Source: Streptobacillus moniliformis DSM 12112
GTDB lineage: Bacteria; Fusobacteriota; Fusobacteriia; Fusobacteriales; Leptotrichiaceae
DNA length: 64,000 nt
Direction of reading: 5' to 3'
Assembly (NCBI RefSeq): GCF_000024565.1
Contig: NC_013515.1
Span: 1,098,497-1,162,496, forward strand
Within the stretch, counting starts at the first letter, position 1; each line of letters opens with the position of its first letter. The notes beneath the pieces are model-generated. The model did no database searches. It was given only the letters and a program-made list of their open reading frames with translations, and had not been told where the DNA came from. Below, one piece after another: positions 56,120 through 64,000 of this stretch. The position numbers and the translations under genes were made by a program.

Positions 56120-56147
56120 TCAGATTTTTAAGCCTTTTTTTAAAAAA

Positions 56148-59100
56148 CATTCACATTATTCAAATTTACCAAGAATCTGTATCCACTGTCACCTTCATAA
56201 AAGGTTGTTAGTACATTCACATTATTCAAATTTACCAAGAATCTGTATCTAGTCCAGATATATTTGTCAAATGCAGAATCATTCACATTATTCAAATTTA
56301 CCAAGAATCTGTATCTAGTCCAGATATATTTGTCAAATGCAGAATCATTCACATTATTCAAATTTACCAAGAATCTGTATCTAGTCCAGATATATTTGTC
56401 AAATGCAGAATCATTCACATTATTCAAATTTACCAAGAATCTGTATCTCTTATCTCTTAAAATATTTTCAGACACTACATTCACATTATTCAAATTTACC
56501 AAGAATCTGTATCATTGTTTAATTCTTTCCATGTTATTTTGTACATTCACATTATTCAAATTTACCAAGAATCTGTATCAATAACTTAAACGAATATGAC
56601 AGAAAAGCGCATTCACATTATTCAAATTTACCAAGAATCTGTATCCGTTCGGTGAAACTCCAAATCTCATTTTTACATTCACATTATTCAAATTTACCAA
56701 GAATCTGTATCTCACAAAACAAATGGATTTTCAAAATTTAACATTCACATTATTCAAATTTACCAAGAATCTTTATCCTGAGTTGCATTATTCTAGCCGT
56801 ATTAAAACATTCACATTATTCAAATTTACCAAGAATCTGTATCTTACCAATAAACCTGTTTCTTTTCCAAATTCATTCACATTATTCAAATTTACCAAGA
56901 ATCTGTATCGTTTAGAAAATGCTAAAATTTTAAGATATGCATTCACATTATTCAAATTTACCAAGAATCTGTATCATGTGTCATGTTCACTTTTGCTTTC
57001 ACTTTCATTCACATTATTCAAATTTACCAAGAATCTGTATCTAGGGGCTGTTTGTGTTATCGGCGTTGTATCATTCACATTATTCAAATTTACCAAGAAT
57101 CTGTATCTTAATTTTAAATTTTTAAGTTTATTTAGTGCATTCACATTATTCAAATTTACCAAGAATCTGTATCCTTTCTAACAATAAAATCTTCATTTTT
57201 TGACATTCACATTATTCAAATTTACCAAGAATCTGTATCATATGATTGGAAAGGTATTCTATGGAGTTGCATTCACATTATTCAAATTTACCAAGAATCT
57301 GTATCTTTTTATCATTTTATTATTTAAGATGTTTGCATTCACATTATTCAAATTTACCAAGAATCTGTATCCTTCTAACAATACTAATTCTTTATTATCC
57401 CCATTCACATTATTCAAATTTACCAAGAATCTGTATCTTCTTCTGTATCCCAGTTTATACTTTTTGACATTCACATTATTCAAATTTACCAAGAATCTGT
57501 ATCCCTTCTTTAGTTCATTGCCTTCTTTATCAACATTCACATTATTCAAATTTACCAAGAATCTGTATCATCTTAAAGACCCACCATATCTTTTAACTGC
57601 ATTCACATTATTCAAATTTACCAAGAATCTGTATCATTAAAAAGAAACAAGAAGCATTAGAAAAACATTCACATTATTCAAATTTACCAAGAATCTGTAT
57701 CATTGTTTAATTCTTTCCATGTTATTTTGTACATTCACATTATTCAAATTTACCAAGAATCTGTATCTTTTCCTTTTCATAATTCAGTTCATAAACACAT
57801 TCACATTATTCAAATTTACCAAGAATCTGTATCTCAACTCAAGTTTTTTTATATTATCATTATCATTCACATTATTCAAATTTACCAAGAATCTGTATCT
57901 AAAACTAGGATTTAATTATTATTTTTAAACATTCACATTATTCAAATTTACCAAGAATCTGTATCCTTTTTTTAATCCATTTCCCTCTTTATCAACATTC
58001 ACATTATTCAAATTTACCAAGAATCTGTATCTTCTTCCGTGTCCCAATTTATGCTTTTTGACATTCACATTATTCAAATTTACCAAGAATCTGTATCCTT
58101 TCTTTAAGATGTTTCCCTCTTTATCAACATTCACATTATTCAAATTTACCAAGAATCTGTATCTTAAAGTCGTGCAACAAATTGTTTATAAATCATTCAC
58201 ATTATTCAAATTTACCAAGAATCTGTATCTCGTAAAAAGATATTAATAAATTCTTCTTTCATTCACATTATTCAAATTTACCAAGAATCTGTATCGTCTC
58301 GCGGGGGCGACGGCGCAACAAGGAACATTCACATTATTCAAATTTACCAAGAATCTGTATCAATTTAACTCATATTTATAAATTGGTACATCATTCACAT
58401 TATTCAAATTTACCAAGAATCTGTATCATGAATTAACATGAATTAAATCTTTTGATACATTCACATTATTCAAATTTACCAAGAATCTGTATCAATCGAT
58501 CAATCCTTTTCCCCAAATTTCTGCATTCACATTATTCAAATTTACCAAGAATCTGTATCATTCGGTTTCATACAAATCCCGCTCTTTTTCATTCACATTA
58601 TTCAAATTTACCAAGAATCTGTATCAAGTAGTGTCGTGTTTATCTCTTTCCTTTTCATTCACATTATTCAAATTTACCAAGAATCTGTATCCGTTATGAA
58701 ACTTTCGTTTAATTGAACATTCATTCACATTATTCAAATTTACCAAGAATCTGTATCAATTAAAAAAATATGAGTTCGAAAAAAAATCATTCACATTATT
58801 CAAATTTACCAAGAATCTGTATCTTTGTGTCATAGTCCCGTTTATTGTCATCTCATTCACATTATTCAAATTTACCAAGAATCTGTATCTCAGCTCATGC
58901 TCCAGCCTCAAAGACCATTCATTCACATTATTCAAATTTACCAAGAATCTGTATCGTTTAGGCGGCGCGACAGCGCAACCAGGTACATTCACATTATTCA
59001 AATTTACCAAGAATCTGTATCTTAATTTTTATTGTTTTTCCTTCGATTTTTCATTCACATTATTCAAATTTACCAAGAATCTGTATCTATATGTTAACGT

Positions 59101-59219
59101 CACAAACATACCTTTACCATTCACATTATTCAAATTTACCAAGAATCTGTATCTCTGCGTCATAGTCCCGTTTATTGTCATCTCATTCACATTATTCAAA
59201 TTTACCAAGAATCTGTATC
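56148..59219 (-). CRISPR. CRISPR array, 47 repeats of 36 bp, 46 spacers of 30 bp
   Basis: The plus strand shows repeats starting CATTCACATTATTC and ending AAGAATCTGTATC; the crRNA strand is the complement, beginning GATACAGATTCTTGG. Every unit is exactly 66 bp from 56148 to 59184, so all spacers are 30 nt. One repeat (56742) has a single change near its end (CTTTATC for CTGTATC). Spacers 2-4 are identical; spacers 6 and 24 are identical; spacers 20/29, 21/28/30, 33/43 and 41/46 are near-identical families. Because 66 is a multiple of 3, the array creates long artificial open frames (FTLFKFTKNLY), which are not genes. Confidence 0.98.
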
Positions 59220-59221
59220 CT

Positions 59222-59253
59222 CTAGCAATGAAATTAATATAATTTTATTGCTA
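59222..59253. other. Leader hairpin adjacent to the leader-proximal repeat
   Basis: CTAGCAATGAAATTA pairs with TAATTTTATTGCTAG around a tiny loop, 2 bp from the newest repeat. It may guide integration or shape the transcript start. Confidence 0.6.
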
Positions 59254-59254
59254 G

Positions 59255-59283
59255 AAAATACAGTTTGAAATTTAAATAATCAA
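59255..59283 (-). promoter_or_regulatory. Candidate pre-crRNA promoter in the leader
   Basis: TTGATT (59278-59283) and TATTTT (59255-59260) are 17 bp apart on the minus strand, reading into the array. Transcription would begin inside the leader hairpin. Confidence 0.5.
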
Positions 59284-59304
59284 TCCATTAGCACAAAATT
59301 CACA

Positions 59305-59619
59305 CTAAAAAATAACCAATGGATTTTTTGAAAGCTTTATTTCAGATAATTTAGGTTCTTTTACTAATATTAACATATTTTCATATTGTTTGTTAGTAAT
59401 TTTTAAAATTCTTACTTCTCCACCACTTAATTTATTACTCAATTTTTTTACTCTATTAAAATATTTTGAAGATTCAGCATCATTTCTGCAAAATCTTGAA
59501 TAGCAAGAAAATTGCATCATAATAAATCCTTCAGATAACAAATTTTTTCTAAAATCCTGAGCTTGTTTTCTTTCTAATTTAGTTGATACTGGCAAATCAA
59601 AGTAAACAAGTAATCTCAT
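59305..59619 (-). CDS. cas2: CRISPR-associated endoribonuclease Cas2
   Basis: 104 residues from the ATG at 59617-59619. MRLLVYFDLPVSTKLER is the usual Cas2 start with the conserved Asp in YFDLP, and SEGFIMMQFSCYSRFC follows. With Cas1 it forms the spacer integration complex. It lies 4 nt after the cas1 stop codon. A longer reading from 59646 would overlap cas1 and lacks support. Confidence 0.95.
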   Translation of the reverse strand: MRLLVYFDLPVSTKLERKQAQDFRKNLLSEGFIMMQFSCYSRFCRNDAESSKYFNRVKKLSNKLSGGEVRILKITNKQYENMLILVKEPKLSEIKLSKNPLVIF

Positions 59620-59623
59620 TTCT

Positions 59624-60550
59624 CTATAACTCTTTAAAAAGGTCATAAAAATCTATTTTTATTATTTCAGGTATAGCCAGCATTTCATTACCTTCTTCTA
59701 AAAAGTTTAGATAACTTTTTATTAATAATTCCATAGAATACAATACTGTATATTCTTTTTCATTAACTTTAATATTTGCATTTAAAAGAGAAATTAACTC
59801 TTTTCTTGTATCTGTTTTTAATTCATCATCTTTTTCAAAACGATAAAGATGATTAAATACATAATAATCTATTATTGGTCTATATGGTTCTATGAAATCA
59901 TATGTTAGATTAAAGGCATTCATCATAGAACTATGATGAACACCTATATATGTTGCAAATCCATAAGTGCATAACAATCTAGTAATTGCACTTCTAAACA
60001 CTCCATATCCATAATCTAATGCCATATTTATAGAATCTCTTTCATTTTGTCTACAAAAATTTGTACCATATAGATAATTAAAAAATACTTTAGCAGCTGT
60101 TCCTTCTCTATTTTGAACATCACTCCCTATAACTTCATCTTCATATTTTTGCATTAATTCTATCAAATCACTTGAAGCATTTTCAAGTTCTAAAACCTTT
60201 TTTGAATTTCTAATTTTAGCTTTTAATAATTTCTCCCAAACAAATTCTTTAGATTTAGATGTTTGTTGCCCTTGCAAACTATGGACATACGGTATTCTGT
60301 AATGTTGATTTATAGGAAGACTATATGCCACAGGCATATGTCTATAATCACAAAATATCATCGTTATATTCCTTAAAGATAATTCAGATATTATTCTTAA
60401 GCTTATATAACTTTCTAAAGATTCAAATACTATTATCGAAATATCACTTATGGGTACAGATAATTTTTTATCATCTTTTTCTACAATCAAATTATCATTT
60501 TCAAAATGAATATATGATTTCTGAGTTATCAAAACTTGCCTAAATGACAT
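59624..60550 (-). CDS. cas1: CRISPR-associated integrase Cas1
   Basis: 308 residues. The N-terminal beta domain (YIHFENDNLIVEKDDKKLSVP) and the helical catalytic domain are seen, the latter with EGTAAKVFFNYLYG (Glu), IGVHHSSMMNAFNLTYD (His) and DFIEPYRPIIDYYV (Glu/Asp), the metal ligands of the family. It integrates new spacers with Cas2. The ATG is one base after the cas9 stop codon, and the ribosome-binding site AGGAGA lies within cas9. Confidence 0.97.
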   Translation of the reverse strand: MSFRQVLITQKSYIHFENDNLIVEKDDKKLSVPISDISIIVFESLESYISLRIISELSLRNITMIFCDYRHMPVAYSLPINQHYRIPYVHSLQGQQTSKSKEFVWEKLLKAKIRNSKKVLELENASSDLIELMQKYEDEVIGSDVQNREGTAAKVFFNYLYGTNFCRQNERDSINMALDYGYGVFRSAITRLLCTYGFATYIGVHHSSMMNAFNLTYDFIEPYRPIIDYYVFNHLYRFEKDDELKTDTRKELISLLNANIKVNEKEYTVLYSMELLIKSYLNFLEEGNEMLAIPEIIKIDFYDLFKEL

Positions 60551-60551
60551 A

Positions 60552-63500
60552 TCAATCTCCTAAAATATTTTTGTTAATTTTCTTAATTGATTTTATAGTT
60601 GATACTGTTATATAGTATCTTTCTTTAATTCTAGTAGAAATTTTATCATTAATTAAATCAAGAGCATCTCCTATTACACTTGATATTTCAATTTTACCAC
60701 CACTAAATCCCACAACTAAACATTTAGAAATATTTCCTTTATTTAATTCAAGTTCTATAGTTTCTCCAGGAATTAATTCATGTATTAATCTATATCCATT
60801 TTCTTTCAATTTATTGTATCTAACTTTGCAAAAATGTATTGCATCTTTCCAAATAGATATATTTACATCTTTTTCACTTTTTAATAAATTATATTTATAC
60901 CTACCTATACTTGCAAATTTAAGACCTTCTTCTGCTTCTTTTTTTAAAACCAATATTTTAACAGTTGTTCGTCCCATCTCAACATATCTTTTATTACCTA
61001 ATTTTATCAACTTATCTTTATTCCCATCAACTATTTTAACCTTTTTAATTATATTACCATTTTTAAGTTTAGGGTAATCTTTACTTTTTGCTTCAAGCCA
61101 TTTAACTAGTGTTTCATATATTTCCTTTTGACTTCCATCTTTATCAAATATTTTTCCTAAATTTTTATAATTTATATCAAACACTGATATTCTTTTTGTT
61201 ATTTCACCTTTACTCTCACCAAGTATAGTTTCAGCATGTAAAGCTCCACTAACTTTTGATTTCACAACATGATAAGGTAATTTGTTATTTTCTCTCTTAT
61301 CAAAAATTTTATTTTTAATATCATCAAGGAAATTTTCATAAGGTTTAACTAAATTAAGTCTATGTGTCTTACCGTTAACATTAAACTTAATTCCTCTCTC
61401 ATTACCATCTATATCTATTATTTTTTGTTTTTGTAACTCTTCAGCAAATTCTTTTGAATCAATATATTCTCCTTTTTCTTCATTGAATATTTCTATTTCT
61501 TTATTCTTCAACACAGAAATAAGTTGATTATATTTTATTAACTTCATTTGCATAGATCTATTCATAATTGTTAGTAAGAAGGCATCTAAAGAATGATGTA
61601 AATGATTTTCTCTATTTTTGCTATATACTTCTTCTTTTAGAGCTGTTATCATTTTATATAGAATTGAAATAATTTCAGGCTCAACAGTATCAATTTCCTC
61701 AAAATCAACTATTTTTAAATCAAATAATACTTTATCTTTAAAATAATCAGAAATTTCAATTAAATTCTCTTTTTTATCCAATTCTTTCTTTAACAATTCA
61801 TCCTTAATAGTTTTAAATTCTCCACTTTTATTTTTCTCAACTTTAGTTTCTGAAGTAATTTCTAAGCCAGTATTTACATTATATGCAGTCATTTTTAAGT
61901 TATCTTTATTTATTTCAAATTCTTTTAAAATAAAAGCCTTATTATCTATATCAAGAGTATCAGATTCAAAGCTATGTGTATATTTATTTAAACTGTATAA
62001 ATTTCTTAACATAGAAGTCATCTTACCTTGAAATGCTATTACATTTCTATTATATAAATATTTTACTTTTTCATTACCATGTTCATCATATTTATCTTCA
62101 TCACTTACTGGTATTAATCTTTGGAATATATTTAAAGCTAATCTTGAAGAATAACTTGTAGCATGTAGTTCACGTTCTAAAAATTCATTATTAACAACTT
62201 CATCTTCAAATAATAAATTTTCTTTTTTCTTATTACTGATATTTAAATTTAATCTAACTCTTTGTTTAAATTCATTCCATTTTTCAGTGCCTTTTAACCA
62301 CTGATAAGGTGTCCTTTCTTTTTTGTCTTGATTTTCATTACTAAAAACTAAGACTTTATTAGAATATGAATTATCAAATGATTTTGAATACGGAAGAATA
62401 TGGTCTATTTGTACCTCTGCACTAGTTAATTGATATTTTTCAATAGTTCTTCCTGAATACATACACACCTTATTTTGTTCTTCCCACAATTTTATTCTAA
62501 CGAAATCATCATTAGATAATCTATCTTTACCTGCAACTATGTCTTTATTAGCTCCATACATTTCAAAGGCTGCAACTTCTCTTCTAACCTTATTTTCTAA
62601 CTGTTCTTTTTGAATCTTATTTCTAGTACTAAAATCATTAGAAAAATCTCTTGATAATTCTAAATGTACTTTTTCTGGTCTACCATATTTAAATAATAAT
62701 GTGTTATATAACTTTCTTAGAATTACTAAAATATGCTTAACATTAGGGTTAGTAATTTTAGTGCTTAGACTATCCTCTATTTCAGAAATAGTTGGGAATT
62801 TTTCCCAATCAACATCAGTATCTATATAGTAATTTAAACTTGAAAGAGAAGATTCATAATCGTGTCCTTCCATTAATAATTTATTTAGTTCTCTAACCAA
62901 GCTTAAAGATAAATTCCCATTTTTAGTATAATTTGGGAAAGTTTTAATGATCTCAACAATATCTCTTTGCTCTTTAAACAAACTATATCTTTCAACATTT
63001 TCAACAAAATATTCTAATTTTTCATCTGTTTTAGAATAAGTTAGTAGCTCAGCAACTAAATCAAGAAAATATATTCCACCTAATTCTTTTATTCTGTTTT
63101 CATCTATATTATTTTTCTTAAATTTAGATTTTAATTCTTTATACGCTTTAAGATTATTTCTAATTAATTCCTGTTTCATTCTTTCGTTATTTAATTTTTC
63201 ATTAAATGCATTTATTTCTTCTTCTGTTAAATTTTCATTATCATTTCTTTCTTTAAAATACGATTTTCTTAATTCTACATATTTTGATTTTGAAAGTTTT
63301 GGAATATTTAATAATTTAATGTTTTCTTCATCAATACTTTTTTCAATCAAATCATATGTTAAAGTTTTATTTTTTTCGACAACTAAATCATACAACTTAT
63401 GAATAACTTCTTTACTTAATTTTTTCTTCTCTATTTTATCTTCAGAAGTAAATTTAACATATCTAATATCATTTAATTTTTGTAACATAGTAAATATTTC

Positions 63501-64000
63501 ATATGAAGGGGCTGATTTTACAGCTCTAACTTCACCTGTATATTTACATTTACCTGCCAACTTAGTATAATCTATTTTATATTTACTATCTCCACCTGGT
63601 CCATCTGAAAAATCTCTTTGTGATGACAGTATATCAATATATTCATCTACAATTTCTTTAGAAAGAATTTGTTGTGTTCCTAAAATTTTTCTTACCTCAT
63701 CAATGACTTGATTTCTTTTAAATCCAAACTTATAATTACCTTCTTTGTTTTTAAACCCTAAGATGCTATTATCATTTTCTCTAATCATATAGATTACTTC
63801 AATTGGAGTTAATCCTTTACTTTCAATTAATTCTGTATTTTTAGCAATGATAGGTTTCAATTTCTTTTCATCAGAATCTTTTTCACTAATTTTTTCTCCT
63901 AAACTTTTCAGTATTTCCAGATCTTCAGTTTTTCTATTAGATTTAAATCCTCTATTTTTACAATAATATATCATTAATCTTGCAATTTCATTTTTGCTTA
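60552..64000 (-). CDS. cas9: CRISPR-associated endonuclease Cas9, type II-C (N terminus outside window)
   Basis: About 1149 C-terminal codons are visible; the RuvC-I start (family IGLDIG motif) lies beyond 64000, and the frame is open to the window edge. NRGFKSNRK, near the visible start, is typical of II-C Cas9 proteins. RuvC-II is HLELSRDFSND. The HNH domain reads VQIDHILPYSKSFDNSYSNKVLVF, cited as DHILPYSKSFDNS. RuvC-III is HLHHSLDAFLL. The active sites that can be seen are intact. The set cas9-cas1-cas2 without csn2 or cas4 defines II-C. The PAM is not readable from the sequence. Confidence 0.95.
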   Translation of the reverse strand, partial: SKNEIARLMIYYCKNRGFKSNRKTEDLEILKSLGEKISEKDSDEKKLKPIIAKNTELIESKGLTPIEVIYMIRENDNSILGFKNKEGNYKFGFKRNQVIDEVRKILGTQQILSKEIVDEYIDILSSQRDFSDGPGGDSKYKIDYTKLAGKCKYTGEVRAVKSAPSYEIFTMLQKLNDIRYVKFTSEDKIEKKKLSKEVIHKLYDLVVEKNKTLTYDLIEKSIDEENIKLLNIPKLSKSKYVELRKSYFKERNDNENLTEEEINAFNEKLNNERMKQELIRNNLKAYKELKSKFKKNNIDENRIKELGGIYFLDLVAELLTYSKTDEKLEYFVENVERYSLFKEQRDIVEIIKTFPNYTKNGNLSLSLVRELNKLLMEGHDYESSLSSLNYYIDTDVDWEKFPTISEIEDSLSTKITNPNVKHILVILRKLYNTLLFKYGRPEKVHLELSRDFSNDFSTRNKIQKEQLENKVRREVAAFEMYGANKDIVAGKDRLSNDDFVRIKLWEEQNKVCMYSGRTIEKYQLTSAEVQIDHILPYSKSFDNSYSNKVLVFSNENQDKKERTPYQWLKGTEKWNEFKQRVRLNLNISNKKKENLLFEDEVVNNEFLERELHATSYSSRLALNIFQRLIPVSDEDKYDEHGNEKVKYLYNRNVIAFQGKMTSMLRNLYSLNKYTHSFESDTLDIDNKAFILKEFEINKDNLKMTAYNVNTGLEITSETKVEKNKSGEFKTIKDELLKKELDKKENLIEISDYFKDKVLFDLKIVDFEEIDTVEPEIISILYKMITALKEEVYSKNRENHLHHSLDAFLLTIMNRSMQMKLIKYNQLISVLKNKEIEIFNEEKGEYIDSKEFAEELQKQKIIDIDGNERGIKFNVNGKTHRLNLVKPYENFLDDIKNKIFDKRENNKLPYHVVKSKVSGALHAETILGESKGEITKRISVFDINYKNLGKIFDKDGSQKEIYETLVKWLEAKSKDYPKLKNGNIIKKVKIVDGNKDKLIKLGNKRYVEMGRTTVKILVLKKEAEEGLKFASIGRYKYNLLKSEKDVNISIWKDAIHFCKVRYNKLKENGYRLIHELIPGETIELELNKGNISKCLVVGFSGGKIEISSVIGDALDLINDKISTRIKERYYITVSTIKSIKKINKNILGD

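Noticed and set aside
56140-59025. Long open frames across the array encoding repeated FTLFKFTKNLY or RYRFLVNLNNVN
   Set aside because: The 66-bp unit is a multiple of three and lacks stops in several frames; these are artefacts of the CRISPR repeats, not repeat proteins.

Overview
The window is a strongly AT-rich stretch of chromosome from an anaerobic, fermentative, outer-membrane-bearing bacterium. A Na+-type F-ATPase c subunit, small outer-membrane-barrel-like proteins, PflB/AdhE fermentation, a sialic-acid ABC operon and a compact II-C CRISPR locus together fit the Fusobacteriota, most likely Leptotrichiaceae (Streptobacillus/Sneathia-like). That placement is inferred from gene content and base composition; no 16S gene is present.

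Layout. 0-3.4 kb: the start of a MATE transporter, a radical-SAM sulfatase-maturase-like enzyme, and three tandem paralogous outer-membrane-like proteins. The promoter of the paralog operon has an 11-base G tract between its -35 and -10 boxes (probable phase variation). 3.4-8.4 kb: an EF-G-like GTPase, an IS91-like transposase, NlpC/P60 and Dtd, and a tRNA cluster (Leu-Gly-Lys). 8.4-18 kb: a TauE/SafE permease, two flavoproteins, an Abi_2/AbiF-type HEPN protein preceded by its own promoter, a structured leader RNA and a terminator, then QueH, a TPR protein, DapH and a PepF-like peptidase. 18-25 kb: the complete F1Fo ATP synthase operon. 25-33 kb: a DUF2147 protein coupled to a 13-codon leader ORF, the rlmH-lysS operon, a decayed GATC-type restriction-modification locus (frameshifted dam, nonsense-interrupted DpnII-like nuclease, one intact methyltransferase), mutL, and a ~240-nt candidate 6S-like RNA. 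33-42 kb: a ten-gene sialic acid operon (NanM-like mutarotase, RpiR regulator, NanE, NanK, NanA, two solute-binding lipoproteins, two permeases, a small membrane protein) with no ABC ATPase. 42-55 kb: adhE, ridA, tuf, a large outer-membrane-like protein, an esterase lipoprotein, pepT, pflB and gpmA.

55-64 kb is a type II-C CRISPR-Cas locus read on the minus strand: cas9 (5' end outside the window), cas1, cas2, an ~85-bp leader with a promoter and a strong hairpin, 47 repeats of 36 bp with 46 spacers of exactly 30 bp, and then tracrRNA at the leader-distal end. The spacers hold several families of near-identical sequence. Most of their differences fall with 3-nt periodicity and are synonymous, as if the same coding protospacers had been captured repeatedly from diverged phages.

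The genes describe a host-associated fermenter: sialic acid is imported and cleaved, its carbon goes through glycolysis (GpmA) to pyruvate and out through PflB and AdhE, and the F-ATPase is probably coupled to Na+. Defence is represented by Cas9, the Abi_2 locus and the ruined restriction system. The most interesting candidates are the leader-RNA/Abi_2 toxin-antitoxin-like unit, the phase-variable promoter and the spacer families.
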